From positions 1 to 40,439 of the forward strand of contig CALAQW010000141.1 of the NCBI GenBank assembly GCA_937888955.1: a DNA stretch of 40,439 nt, written 5' to 3'. Shown one piece after another: positions 8,091 through 16,139 of this stretch (within the stretch, counting starts at the first letter, position 1; every line of letters begins with the position of its first letter). This DNA is from an uncultured Alphaproteobacteria bacterium. GTDB taxonomy: Bacteria; Pseudomonadota; Alphaproteobacteria; UBA11222. The position numbers and the translations under genes are program-made. Under the pieces are notes generated by a model that was not told where the DNA came from, did no database searches, and saw only the letters and a program-made list of their open reading frames with translations.

Positions 8091-8969
8091 TCACCCGGCT
8101 GCGCCGATATCGGCAAGCAGACGCGCCCTCAATGTCGCATCGACTTCCGGCTCGACACCGAACCAGGCGGCAAAACCCGGTCGCGCCTGATGCAGCAACA
8201 TGCCAAGCCCGTCGACCGTGCGATTGCCGCGTGCAGCCGCTGCACGCAACAAAGCTGTCTGCAGGGGAGTGTATACGATATCGTTCACCAGCGCGGCCAC
8301 CGGTAAAAGATCAAGCGACAAATCAAGCGCTGCCTTGCCCTCCATACCCAGCACCGAACTGTTCACCACAAGGTTCACATCGGCGCAGGCCTGTTCGCGC
8401 CGGTCCCAGTCATAAACCTGCACCGGGCCGCCAATATCGGCAGCCAGTTTCTCGGCATTGTGGCGTGTCCTGTTGACGATCCGGATTTCCGGTGCGCCCG
8501 CATCGCAAAGCGCGGCCAGAATGGCCCGCGCCGCGCCGCCCGCACCGATCAGCAAGGCCGGCCCGTCTTCCACGCGCCAATCCGGTGCGGACAGCCGCAA
8601 ATTTTCCATGAAGCCGAACCCGTCGCTGTTCGAGCCGAAAAACCGCCCCTCGGCGTCAATCACCACCGTATTCACCGCACCGATACGGCGGGCATTCGCA
8701 TCCACCGCATCGCAAGCGGCAAGCGCGCGTTCCTTATGCGGCACCGTGACATTGCATCCCACGAAACCGCGATCCGCCAGCGCGCGGAATTCGGCGTTGA
8801 AATTTTCAATATCGATCGGTATCGGCTCATAAGAACCGGCAATGTGATATTTTTGGAGCCAGTAGCCATGCAACAACGGGGAACGCGAATGCGCAACCGG
8901 CCAACCTACAACGCCCGCCCGTCTGACCCCGGTTCGATTGTCTTCATTTTTGTGCAAAAGGTACCTCAT
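8091..8969 (-). CDS. aroE: Shikimate dehydrogenase (NADP+)
   Basis: AroE reduces 3-dehydroshikimate to shikimate in the aromatic amino acid pathway. The substrate-binding half has VVGWPVAHSRSPLLHGYW with the expected SRSP, and GCNVTVPHKERALAACD with the catalytic lysine. The NADP-binding half has LIGAGGAARAILAAL and, after it, VNRTRHNAEKLA. The C-terminal signature VDGLGMLLHQARPGFAAWFG is complete. The ATG at 8967-8969 gives 292 residues and overlaps maf by 26 bases. Its ribosome-binding site is weak, and there is no better ATG before the core, so translation is probably coupled to maf. Confidence 0.94.
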   Translation of the reverse strand: MRYLLHKNEDNRTGVRRAGVVGWPVAHSRSPLLHGYWLQKYHIAGSYEPIPIDIENFNAEFRALADRGFVGCNVTVPHKERALAACDAVDANARRIGAVNTVVIDAEGRFFGSNSDGFGFMENLRLSAPDWRVEDGPALLIGAGGAARAILAALCDAGAPEIRIVNRTRHNAEKLAADIGGPVQVYDWDRREQACADVNLVVNSSVLGMEGKAALDLSLDLLPVAALVNDIVYTPLQTALLRAAAARGNRTVDGLGMLLHQARPGFAAWFGVEPEVDATLRARLLADIGAAG

Positions 8970-9555
8970 ATTCCGGATACTGACGAAGGAACGACAATAA
9001 CGGCAGCAATGGCAATCCGAGGATTGTGAAATAATCGCCCTGAATGTCGGAGAATAAATGCGCGCCAAGCGATTCGATCTGATATGCCCCGACGGACGCG
9101 CAGATCCCCTCACCCGCTATCATCAGATAATGGTCCAGAAACCGGTCACTGAAGTCCCGCATGGTCAGCCGCGCGCGCGCTTCATAAGACCACAGGATAT
9201 TGTTCTGACGCGCCACGCAAACCGCACAGATCAATTCATGCGTATCACCGCGCAACTTCATCAACATCTGACGCGCCGCATCCAGATCCGCCGGCTTGTC
9301 GCATTGCCTACCATCATGCACAAGTATCTGATCGGCGCCGATGATCAGTTGATCCGCCAAGGATTGTGATACTGACAGTGCCTTTGCCTTTGCCAGTTCA
9401 AGCGCCAGTTCGGAAACCGGATAATGGCGCGCGCGCAAATCCTCTTTGAGCTGATCTTCATCAATCAGCGGTGTCATAACCTCGAATTTCAATCCGGCAT
9501 CGGCTAATATTTTTCGCCGCGCCTGACTGGCGGAACCGAGAACAAGCCCGCTCAT
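8944..9555 (-). CDS. maf: Maf family nucleotide pyrophosphatase
   Basis: Maf proteins hydrolyse the nucleoside triphosphates dTTP/UTP or modified variants to monophosphates, a housekeeping role. The 203-residue product starts LVLGSASQARRKIL, the conserved N-terminal loop. It carries the catalytic aspartate in IIGADQILV and the lysine in QCDKPADLDAARQML, then the GAYQIESLGAHLF motif near the C-terminus. The IESLG stretch is nearer the type that acts on dTTP/UTP or m7GTP; sequence alone does not settle which. It overlaps ppsR by 4 bases (ATGA) and aroE by 26, so it sits inside a tightly coupled operon. Confidence 0.93.
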   Translation of the reverse strand: MSGLVLGSASQARRKILADAGLKFEVMTPLIDEDQLKEDLRARHYPVSELALELAKAKALSVSQSLADQLIIGADQILVHDGRQCDKPADLDAARQMLMKLRGDTHELICAVCVARQNNILWSYEARARLTMRDFSDRFLDHYLMIAGEGICASVGAYQIESLGAHLFSDIQGDYFTILGLPLLPLLSFLRQYPEYEVPFAQK

Positions 9556-10400
9556 GAGGCATCGCGTTCTGTCAGCAGATTAAGGATGGCGGCGGCAGTT
9601 TCTTCGACCGACCGCCGGGTAACATCGATGACCGGCCATCCATGACGGGAGAAAAACCGCCGCGCAAAACGTATCTCTTCCGCCACTTTTTCAGGATCTG
9701 TATACTGACTGTCCTGCGGTTGGTCGATTGAACGCATCCTGTTGCGACGAATATCGACCAGAAGATCGGGGCTCGTTGTCAGCCCGACGATCAACGGCCC
9801 GCGTAAATTTTCAAGTGCGGCAATTTGCGGCGTACCAAGAACAATCGGGATATTGGCCGCCTTCAGCCCGCGATTGGCGAGATAAACACAAGTCGGTGTT
9901 TTCGAGGTCCTGCTGACGCCGGCAAGCACGACATCGGCTTCCGCGAGATCGTCGCCCAGTTGCCCGTCATCATGGGCCATGGTGTATTGCAGCGCCGCGA
10001 TACGCTCGAAATATTCCTCATCAAGTGCATGCTGCCCGCCTGGCCGATGCGTCGTCTCCGCCCCGAGATAATTACCGATCATCGAAATCACAGGGTCAAG
10101 CAAGGACAGACAGTTAATACCCCGTGCCGCGCAATATTCTTCAAGCTGCATCCGCAGCGCATCATTCACCAATGTATAGATAACGATCCCCGGGGCATTG
10201 GCCACCTGATCAAGCACCCGCGCAAGATGCCGTTCGGTCCGGACGAGGGCATAGCTGTGGGTGATCGGAACGCCTGTGTCAAATTGCGCCATGGCGGCTT
10301 TTGCCACAGCGTTCAATGTTTCACCGGTCGCATCCGAAATCAGATGCAGATGAAAATAGATGCCAAGACGATTGGAACGGCGGCTAGGAACGGGCGCCAT
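9552..10400 (-). CDS. ppsR: PEP synthetase regulatory kinase/pyrophosphorylase (DUF299)
   Basis: The family comprises bifunctional serine/threonine kinase and phosphotransferase enzymes that inactivate or reactivate PEP synthase or PPDK in a Pi/ADP-dependent way. The 282-residue protein shows the family start FHLHLISDATGETLNAVAKA, the P-loop-like GVSRTSKTP at residues 161-169, and LGTPQIAALENLRGPLIVGLTTSP. It is the first gene of the ppsR-maf-aroE-coaE-dnaQ operon and is divergent from hemE across the putative origin. In Rickettsia and Caulobacter the equivalent gene lies beside hemE at the mapped or predicted origin. The ATG at 10398-10400 is preceded by AAAGG. Confidence 0.92.
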   Translation of the reverse strand: MAPVPSRRSNRLGIYFHLHLISDATGETLNAVAKAAMAQFDTGVPITHSYALVRTERHLARVLDQVANAPGIVIYTLVNDALRMQLEEYCAARGINCLSLLDPVISMIGNYLGAETTHRPGGQHALDEEYFERIAALQYTMAHDDGQLGDDLAEADVVLAGVSRTSKTPTCVYLANRGLKAANIPIVLGTPQIAALENLRGPLIVGLTTSPDLLVDIRRNRMRSIDQPQDSQYTDPEKVAEEIRFARRFFSRHGWPVIDVTRRSVEETAAAILNLLTERDAS

Positions 10401-10561
10401 GCAACACTGCCTTTCGCCAAACCGGCTGTCCCGGTGCGGATTGTGAATTACGGGAATAACGGGGACAAGTAACCTGTTTTGCCGCGATCGTATTTTTCCT
10501 CACAAGAACATTCCCACTTCACCCATCGTCATTTTCACAGTGAATAGATTTATCGTCAGAT

Positions 10562-10570
10562 TGTGGATAA
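10562..10570 (-). promoter_or_regulatory. Perfect DnaA box
   Basis: TGTGGATAA on the plus strand reads TTATCCACA on the minus strand, the strong DnaA-binding consensus. It is the only perfect match in the ppsR-hemE gap. Confidence 0.75.
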
Positions 10571-10699
10571 AAAAATCGCCGCTTCGGGCACATGATGAAC
10601 TCACCGATAATATGATTATCCGGGTTTGTTTTTGCTGATGAATCCGTGATCGGCAGGTTTGCTGAATTCATTATAGCAAGCAATCGTCCGCTGATTGAC

Positions 10700-10708
10700 T
10701 GTGGAAAA
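10700..10708 (-). promoter_or_regulatory. DnaA box, one mismatch
   Basis: TGTGGAAAA reads TTTTCCACA on the minus strand, one base from TTATCCACA and within the relaxed TTWTNCACA consensus. It has the same orientation as the perfect box at 10562. Confidence 0.55.
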
Positions 10709-10723
10709 GTCCGGCATAATATT

Positions 10724-10732
10724 TTATCCCCA
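10724..10732 (+). promoter_or_regulatory. DnaA box-like site, one mismatch
   Basis: TTATCCCCA differs from TTATCCACA at one base. The same variant occurs in opposite orientation at 10795-10803. The two flank the AT-rich tract 10761-10786, an arrangement typical of an unwinding element framed by boxes. Confidence 0.45.
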
Positions 10733-10760
10733 TAATTCAGCGCCACAACAACATCATCAT

Positions 10761-10786
10761 CTTTCTATATCTATATAATTGATATG
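10761..10786. other. AT-rich tract, possible DNA unwinding element
   Basis: About 26 bases consisting almost only of A and T with few C/G, including ATATCTATATAATTGATAT. It lies between the two inverted TTATCCCCA sites. It is the most AT-rich stretch of the ppsR-hemE gap. Confidence 0.4.
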
Positions 10787-10794
10787 ACCTAAGA

Positions 10795-10803
10795 TGGGGA
10801 TAA
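10795..10803 (-). promoter_or_regulatory. DnaA box-like site, one mismatch (inverted)
   Basis: TGGGGATAA reads TTATCCCCA on the minus strand, the inverted partner of the site at 10724-10732. It is 65 bases before the hemE start. Confidence 0.45.
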
Positions 10804-10867
10804 AGCCTAAAAGCGTAAGTCACCTGACCAATCGAAAGATAATCCTATCTCTTCTCAGACAAAACTC

Positions 10868-11890
10868 TTGCTCGAAGCCTTACGGGGAAAAAAAACCCAT
10901 CGTCCGCCAATCTGGCTGATGCGCCAGGCAGGACGGTATCTTCCCGAATATCGTGAGGTTCGCCAGCAGGCCGGCACTTTCCTGGATCTCTGCTATTCAC
11001 CGGATCTCGCGACCGAGGTCACATTGCAACCGATCCGCAGGTTCGGTTTTGACGCATCCATATTATTTTCCGACATTCTGGTGATCCCCGATGCGCTGGG
11101 TCAGAAGGTCGAATTCAAGGAAAATATCGGACCTGTCCTGTCACCGATAATCAGATCCGCCGCCGATCTTGACAGGTTGCGCCCGGATGAGGCGATTGAC
11201 CGGCTGGGACCGGTTTTTCAGACAGTTCGAAATCTATCCTCCAGCTTGCCGAAAGATGTCACGCTGATCGGCTTTGCAGGCGCACCCTGGACGGTTGCGA
11301 CCTATATGGTTGGTGGCGAGGGATCGCGCGATCAGGCCGATACACGGCTTTGGGCCTATGCGGAACCGGCGGCATTTGAACAATTGATCGAAACGCTGGT
11401 CGATACCACAGCCGCCTATCTCGTCGCGCAAGTCGATGCCGGTGCCGAGGTATTGCAGCTGTTTGATACCTGGGCCGGATCACTGCCCGAGCGGGAATTC
11501 GAGCGTTGGTGTATTGCACCGGTCGCGCAAATCGTTAAGCAGGTGAGGGCAAAATATCCGGCCATTCCGATTATCGGCTTTCCGCGCGGCGCGGGTCTGC
11601 GCTATGCGGATTTTGCGCAGCGCACCGGCGTGAACGGGGTCAGCATCGATGTGACCGTGCCGCTGGATTTCGCAAAAAATACGATACAGCCCAACTGCGC
11701 GGTGCAGGGTAATCTCGATCCCTTGTTGCTGGTCAGTGGTGGCGCGGCGATGACACAGGAAGTCGCAAGAATTCTGCAGACCTTTGACGACGGGCCGTTC
11801 ATCTTCAATCTGGGGCACGGGATCGTGCCGCAAACCCCGATCGATCACGTTGCTGCATTGGTTGATCAGGTCAAAGGCGTCAAAGGCTAA
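10868..11890 (+). CDS. hemE: Uroporphyrinogen decarboxylase
   Basis: HemE decarboxylates the four acetate side chains of uroporphyrinogen III to give coproporphyrinogen III in haem synthesis. The 340-residue product opens LLEALRGKKTHRPPIWLMRQAGRYLPEYREVR, with the family signature including the active-site arginine. Later motifs are FSDILVIPDALGQ, GFAGAPWTVATYMVGG and IGFPRGAG, then FNLGHGIVPQTP at the end. The start is TTG at 10868-10870. An in-frame stop lies at 10808-10810 and no ATG or GTG lies between, so a TTG start is the best choice although no good ribosome-binding site precedes it. hemH follows after 8 bases. Confidence 0.94.
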   Translation: MLEALRGKKTHRPPIWLMRQAGRYLPEYREVRQQAGTFLDLCYSPDLATEVTLQPIRRFGFDASILFSDILVIPDALGQKVEFKENIGPVLSPIIRSAADLDRLRPDEAIDRLGPVFQTVRNLSSSLPKDVTLIGFAGAPWTVATYMVGGEGSRDQADTRLWAYAEPAAFEQLIETLVDTTAAYLVAQVDAGAEVLQLFDTWAGSLPEREFERWCIAPVAQIVKQVRAKYPAIPIIGFPRGAGLRYADFAQRTGVNGVSIDVTVPLDFAKNTIQPNCAVQGNLDPLLLVSGGAAMTQEVARILQTFDDGPFIFNLGHGIVPQTPIDHVAALVDQVKGVKG

Positions 11891-11898
11891 GCGCGGAT

Positions 11899-12921
11899 AT
11901 GGCTGTATCCAGACAGGCGCGAATTGCGGTTATTTTGTTCAATCTGGGCGGGCCGGACAGTCTTGATGCGGTCAGGCCGTTCCTGTTCAACCTGTTCAAC
12001 GACCGCGCGATTATCAATTTGCCGCAGCCGGCGCGTTGGTGTCTGGCGCAGCTTATCTCCCGTCTGCGGGCGGGTACGGCATGTGCGATCTATTCCGAAC
12101 TTGGCGGCGCGTCGCCAATATTGCCGCAGACCGAGAATCAAGCGCAGGCGCTTGCAGCGCAGTTGGCATCACGAGGCTTTACCCACAGCAAATGTTTTAT
12201 TGCGATGCGTTACTGGCATCCTTTCGCGGAAGAAACCGTTGCGGCGGTCCGTGAATTTGCGCCCGATCATGTGATCTTGCTGCCGCTTTACCCGCAATTT
12301 TCGACGACGACGACACAATCCTCGCTTGAGCAATGGCGCGGCTTGAGTGCCGATCTGGCAGCGCGGGAGCATGTGATTTGCTGTTATCCGGAAGCCGCAG
12401 GCTGGATTGCGGCGCAAGCGGATCTCATACAAGCGTCGCTGGCAGGAATGGCCGCGGATGTGCCGGTGCGATTGCTGTTTTCTGCCCATGGCTTGCCAAA
12501 GAAAATTGTCGATCAGGGGGATCCCTATCCAGGGCAGGTTGCGCAAACGGTCGCCGCGGTCGTCGACAAGCTCGATATGGCTGCGCCGGTTGATTATGAA
12601 ATCTGTTATCAAAGCCGGGTCGGACCGTTGGAATGGATTGGCCCGTCGACAGAAGCTTGTCTGGAAAAAGCGGGTGAGGAAGGAAAGGCCGTTCTCGTCA
12701 TTCCGATCGCATTTACGTCCGAGCATTCTGAAACGCTGGTCGAACTTGATATCGAATATCGCGCGGCGGCCGAGAGATTTGGCGTGCGCGAATATATCCG
12801 GGTGCCGACCGTCAGCAATCATCCCGCATTCATCGCAGGGCTTGCGGATCTCTGCGAAGCGGCCCTCGCCTGCGATGTGCTTTGCGGAATGAATGGGACG
12901 GATCGTAATTGTCTCGGTTAG
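11899..12921 (+). CDS. hemH: Ferrochelatase
   Basis: HemH inserts Fe(II) into protoporphyrin IX to form protohaem. The 340-residue protein starts ARIAVILFNLGGPDSLDAVRPFLFNLF. It carries the metal-site histidine in FSAHGLPKKIV and the conserved glutamate in AFTSEHSETLVELD, plus YQSRVGPLEW. The C-terminus contains cysteines (CEAALACDVLCG), which may recall the 2Fe-2S cluster cysteines of some ferrochelatases, but the exact spacing was not verified. It is sandwiched between hemE (8 bases) and hemJ (27 bases), so the three form an operon for the last haem steps. Confidence 0.95.
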   Translation: MAVSRQARIAVILFNLGGPDSLDAVRPFLFNLFNDRAIINLPQPARWCLAQLISRLRAGTACAIYSELGGASPILPQTENQAQALAAQLASRGFTHSKCFIAMRYWHPFAEETVAAVREFAPDHVILLPLYPQFSTTTTQSSLEQWRGLSADLAAREHVICCYPEAAGWIAAQADLIQASLAGMAADVPVRLLFSAHGLPKKIVDQGDPYPGQVAQTVAAVVDKLDMAAPVDYEICYQSRVGPLEWIGPSTEACLEKAGEEGKAVLVIPIAFTSEHSETLVELDIEYRAAAERFGVREYIRVPTVSNHPAFIAGLADLCEAALACDVLCGMNGTDRNCLG

Positions 12922-12948
12922 AGAAACGGGATCGGAAGGCAAAGGTAA

Positions 12949-13398
12949 GTGCTTGATTTTCTGAGCGAATGGTATCTCTGGATCAAGAGTTTGCATATTG
13001 CGGCCGTGATTGCCTGGATGGCGGGCATGATGTATCTGCCGCGGCTTTTTGTGTATCACTGCGATGCGCCTGCGGGCAGCGCCCAATCGGAAACCTTCAA
13101 GACCATGGAACGCAAATTGCTGCGCGGAATCATCAATCCGGCCATGGTTGTGACATTTCTGTTGGGTGGGCTCTTGCTCGTGACGCCTGGCGTGATCGAC
13201 TGGTCGGATGGCTGGATCTGGGTCAAGCTCGGTTGCGTCCTGGTGCTCGGGGCGATCCATGGGATATTCAGCAAGTGGCGGAAGGAGTTTGCGGCGGATC
13301 AAAATACCCGGCCGGCGAAATTTTACCGGTTGGTAAATGAAATTCCGTTTGTTTTCCTGCTGGTTATCATTGTCATGGTGATTGTCCGGCCGTTTTAA
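12949..13398 (+). CDS. hemJ: Protoporphyrinogen oxidase HemJ
   Basis: HemJ (formerly UPF0093) oxidises protoporphyrinogen IX to protoporphyrin IX in bacteria that lack HemY and HemG. The 149-residue protein has about four membrane segments. The conserved histidine is in WIKSLHIAAVIAWMAGMMYLPRLFVYH, with further matches at RGIINPAMVVTFLLGG and VKLGCVLVLGAIHG, and the terminal NEIPFVFLLVIIVMVIVRPF. Translation starts at GTG 12949-12951, preceded by AAGGT. Together with hemE and hemH it completes the late haem pathway, apart from the coproporphyrinogen oxidase, which is not in this window. Confidence 0.94.
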   Translation: MLDFLSEWYLWIKSLHIAAVIAWMAGMMYLPRLFVYHCDAPAGSAQSETFKTMERKLLRGIINPAMVVTFLLGGLLLVTPGVIDWSDGWIWVKLGCVLVLGAIHGIFSKWRKEFAADQNTRPAKFYRLVNEIPFVFLLVIIVMVIVRPF

Positions 13399-13424
13399 GC
13401 CGCAAAGGCATGGCAGGGCGACAG

Positions 13425-13438
13425 ACAGTAATTACTGT
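13425..13438. promoter_or_regulatory. 14-base perfect palindrome before rho (possible operator)
   Basis: ACAGTAATTACTGT is a perfect inverted repeat. It ends directly against TTGACT at 13439-13444, which is followed after 16 bases by TATTTA (13461-13466), a plausible sigma-70 pair. Such a location would suit a repressor or activator site for rho, but a weak hairpin at the end of the hemJ transcript is also possible. Confidence 0.4.
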
Positions 13439-13470
13439 TTGACTTTTACGCTATTCATCCTATTTATAAC
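13439..13470 (+). promoter_or_regulatory. Putative sigma-70 promoter for rho
   Basis: TTGACT at 13439-13444 and TATTTA at 13461-13466 are 16 bases apart. TATAAC at 13465-13470 is an alternative -10 at a poorer spacing of 20. Transcription from here would give rho a leader of roughly 170-180 bases, consistent with the leader through which rho is autoregulated in other bacteria. Confidence 0.4.
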
Positions 13471-13647
13471 GGTAACCGGGTTTTCTCCTGGGCTTTTCCG
13501 ATGTTCTCTATTGCGCCATGGCCACGCATCCGGCTGGCTTGGCGGGTAGGTACAATTTCTGACTTTCCGGCACTTCGTATAATCCGCTACATCGTCCCCC
13601 GTGTAATCCGGCGATCAGGTTAACGGAATGTCTGATTCCTAACAGTG

Positions 13648-14940
13648 ATGACAGGGCCGATTATTTCCATGGATATTCAAGAGTTGAAGCTATCCGATCT
13701 TAAGGCGAAATCGCCGACCGAACTTCTTGCATTCGCTGAAGAGCTGGAAGTCGAAAATGCCAGTACATTGCGCAAGCAGGATATGCTGTTTGCAATTCTC
13801 AAGCAGCTGGCCGAGCAGAATATCGAGATTACCGGCATCGGTGTTCTTGAAGTACTGCAGGACGGGTTTGGATTTCTGCGCTCGCCCGAGGCGAATTATC
13901 TGCCCGGTCCTGACGATATTTATGTCAGCCCCAATCAGATCAGGCGGTTTTCCTTACGCACCGGCGATACGGTGGAAGGGCGGATCCGCAGCCCGAAAGA
14001 CGGCGAGCGGTATTTCGCCTTGCTGAAAGTGAATTCGATCAATTTTGAGGATCCGGATCGGGCACGGCACAAGGTACATTTCGACAATCTGACGCCGCTT
14101 TATCCCAATGAACGGCTGAAGCTCGAGATGGACGATCCGAAATCGAAGGATTTCACAACCCGGGTCATTGATCTTGCGGCACCGCTTGGCAAGGGACAGC
14201 GGGCACTGATCACCGCGCCGCCACGTACCGGCAAGACGATGATTTTGCAGAATGTCGCGGCCGCAATCGCGGCAAATCATCCCGAATGCTATCTGATTGT
14301 GCTGCTGATTGATGAGCGGCCCGAAGAAGTGACCGATATGCAACGCTCGGTGCGTGGCGAGGTGGTAAGCTCCACCTTCGATGAACCGGCGCAGCGGCAT
14401 GTGCAGGTGACCGAGATGGTCATCGAAAAAGCCAAAAGGCTTGTGGAACATGGCCGGGATGTGGTGATCCTGCTCGATTCCATCACCCGGCTGGGGCGCG
14501 CTTATAATACGGTCGTGCCGTCATCGGGCAAGGTGCTGACCGGCGGTGTCGATGCGAATGCGTTGCAGCGGCCGAAACGGTTCTTTGGCGCCGCGCGGAA
14601 TATCGAGGAAGGCGGCTCGCTGACGATCATTGCCACGGCGCTGATCGAAACCGGCAGCCGCATGGATGAGGTGATCTTCGAGGAATTCAAGGGGACCGGT
14701 AACAGCGAGATCATCCTTGATCGCAAGGTGTCCGACAAACGTGTGTTCCCTGCCATCGATATCACCCGTTCAGGTACGCGGAAGGAGGAATTGCTGGTGT
14801 CTCCAGCGGATCTTTCCAAGATGTTCGTGCTGCGCCGTATCCTCAATCCGATGGGCACGGTGGATTCGATGGAATTCCTGCTCGACAAGCTGCGCGGCAC
14901 AAAGAGCAATGCGGAATTTTTCAATTCGATGAATACCTGA
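13648..14940 (+). CDS. rho: Transcription termination factor Rho
   Basis: Rho is the hexameric RNA-dependent ATPase that ends transcription at Rho-dependent sites. The N-terminal part has [20 protein letters not shown] and the cold-shock-like RNA-binding motif [23 protein letters not shown]. Walker A is APPRTGKT, followed by [12 protein letters not shown] and the Walker B region [18 protein letters not shown]. It ends at the usual place (NAEFFNSM). Length is 430 residues from the ATG at 13648. A GTG at 13645 and an ATG at 13669 ([11 protein letters not shown]) are alternative starts, and none has a strong ribosome-binding site. An intrinsic terminator follows at 15042. Confidence 0.96.
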   Translation: MTGPIISMDIQELKLSDLKAKSPTELLAFAEELEVENASTLRKQDMLFAILKQLAEQNIEITGIGVLEVLQDGFGFLRSPEANYLPGPDDIYVSPNQIRRFSLRTGDTVEGRIRSPKDGERYFALLKVNSINFEDPDRARHKVHFDNLTPLYPNERLKLEMDDPKSKDFTTRVIDLAAPLGKGQRALITAPPRTGKTMILQNVAAAIAANHPECYLIVLLIDERPEEVTDMQRSVRGEVVSSTFDEPAQRHVQVTEMVIEKAKRLVEHGRDVVILLDSITRLGRAYNTVVPSSGKVLTGGVDANALQRPKRFFGAARNIEEGGSLTIIATALIETGSRMDEVIFEEFKGTGNSEIILDRKVSDKRVFPAIDITRSGTRKEELLVSPADLSKMFVLRRILNPMGTVDSMEFLLDKLRGTKSNAEFFNSMNT

Positions 14941-14950
14941 GAATACCTGA
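14931..14950 (+). repeat. Tandem 10-base duplication across the rho stop
   Basis: GAATACCTGA occurs twice in a row, at 14931-14940 and 14941-14950. The first copy supplies the last rho codons and the TGA stop; the second repeats them just after. It looks like a slippage duplication with no effect on the protein. Confidence 0.7.
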
Positions 14951-15041
14951 CAAGCGAGCGGATTTGCGGCTTGTCAGCCAGCAGGCCTGGAAATGTCACG
15001 TCAGGCGGATTTGCACGAAATTCGGGTATTCTGAATAGTTC

Positions 15042-15074
15042 AAAGGCGGTTTTGTCGAAAAAACCGCCTTTTTT
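15042..15074 (+). terminator. Intrinsic terminator after rho
   Basis: AAAGGCGGTTT (15042-15052) pairs with AAACCGCCTTT (15061-15071) around a loop of 8 bases. A run of T to 15074 follows. The hairpin is strong and oriented for the plus strand, ending the rho transcript about 100 bases after its stop and just before the end of the convergent DUF4344 gene. Confidence 0.85.
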
Positions 15075-15097
15075 GCTGTCTGACAGGAAATGATTGG

Positions 15098-16006
15098 CTA
15101 GTCGAAAGCGGATTTTGCTTTCGCTAACCCCAGAGCCCATTCCCGTGGGTCGATCGCATATTCCTGCCGGAAACGAGCGAGATGAACGAAACGGTCCATC
15201 AGGCCGTAACAAACGACGATTTCCTTGTCCGCGGGTTCCCAATAGGCATTGGCCTGACCACAGCTCCGGAAGATAATTTTCACTTCCTGGGGAAATTGGT
15301 ACTGGCTGTCGATCTCGGTGATAAATGCCGGAAGGATGGACGCGTTCGTCAACCAGTTCTTGTATGTCGCCTGTTTGGGTGTGTCGGTCCTGTCGAAAAT
15401 CAGTTTGAGCTGGCTGTCTGATTTTTCGTTTCGGAAGGTATTTTGCAGGAATTTAAGGCCTTTTTCGGCCTTCTGAAAGTCTTCGGGGCATAATTCTGCA
15501 CGATCGACCGGAATCTCATTCGCGATGGCGAAGTCTTTGAGATGGTCGGGATCGCGGCCATAGGTCAGGCAGGAGAGGTCGTAAAGCCGCTGAATTTCGA
15601 GCGAATGCGGGTCCGAATAGGCAATTTCCATCTGATCCTGCTCGATAATCGTCCATTCAACGCGCCAGGCATCGATGATTGCCTGTAATTTGTCGATCAT
15701 TGTCTGGGGCAGCGCGTCGTTGCCATCGCGGGTAAGCAACAGCATGATCGCCAGATGGTCGGCAAGATCTTCTTCGCGGCCAAGGACCGGAAAACCGATT
15801 TCGTCGATCAGCAAATGGACAAGCTCGTGCACGACACTGAATTCGGTATTGGCAAGGATGAATTGCTGCAATTCCGGGTCCGTATCGTCGATGGGAGATT
15901 CCTGGGCCATTGCAGGGAAAAGACAAAATCCAAGCAAAGCTATCGAGAGAAGAAAAAAATGCTTTGCTGGTCTGATGATCCGCTGAAAGCGTGGCATTTG
16001 CCGCAT
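15098..16006 (-). CDS. Secreted DUF4344 putative zinc metallopeptidase
   Basis: The 302-residue protein has a clear signal peptide (FFLLSIALLGFCLFPAMAQES, cleavage probably after AMA near residue 34). Its mature part carries HELVH (residues 60-64), a zincin HExxH motif, followed by GREEDLADHLA (about 77-87), where an acidic third zinc ligand would be expected. The architecture matches DUF4344 putative metallopeptidases; no substrate is known to me. Four cysteines in the mature part (SCLTYG, LCPEDF, SCGQAN, VCYGLM) suggest disulfides, in keeping with export. The gene has no close operon partner, being convergent with rho and 189 bases from the next gene. Codon choice is a little more AT-rich than its neighbours. 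Confidence 0.78.
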   Translation of the reverse strand: MRQMPRFQRIIRPAKHFFLLSIALLGFCLFPAMAQESPIDDTDPELQQFILANTEFSVVHELVHLLIDEIGFPVLGREEDLADHLAIMLLLTRDGNDALPQTMIDKLQAIIDAWRVEWTIIEQDQMEIAYSDPHSLEIQRLYDLSCLTYGRDPDHLKDFAIANEIPVDRAELCPEDFQKAEKGLKFLQNTFRNEKSDSQLKLIFDRTDTPKQATYKNWLTNASILPAFITEIDSQYQFPQEVKIIFRSCGQANAYWEPADKEIVVCYGLMDRFVHLARFRQEYAIDPREWALGLAKAKSAFD

Positions 16007-16139
16007 GAAAGCGCATCCCCCGTAACCGGTGAGCGAAAATTCGAATAGCTGTTAAAAAATACTGCTATATCAATGGGTTAATAAATAAATGTGCGATGCG
16101 GCCGGAAATTTCAAGAGACTGTGTTTGAACAAGCAGAAG

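Larger units (their letters stand above)
10401..10867. other. Candidate chromosomal origin of replication (oriC), ppsR-hemE gap
   Basis: This AT-rich gap of 467 bases lies between divergent ppsR and hemE, the position known or predicted for oriC in several alphaproteobacteria (Caulobacter, Rickettsia). It holds a perfect DnaA box at 10562-10570 and boxes with one mismatch at 10442-10450, 10700-10708, 10724-10732 and 10795-10803. A very AT-rich tract at 10761-10786 could be the unwinding element. Genes on both sides read away from it for about 4-5 kb, apart from fxsA-secB further left. It must also hold the ppsR and hemE promoters. I see no TTAA-N7-TTAA CtrA site. The box placement is direct observation; origin function is inference. 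Confidence 0.72.

Noticed and set aside
10519-10746. 75-codon minus-strand frame inside the ppsR-hemE gap
   Set aside because: No ribosome-binding site or recognisable sequence, and it runs across the DnaA boxes; the gap is better read as origin.
12169-13302. Open frame of 377 codons antisense to hemH and hemJ
   Set aside because: Spans two well-identified genes and their gap, and shows no protein-like features.
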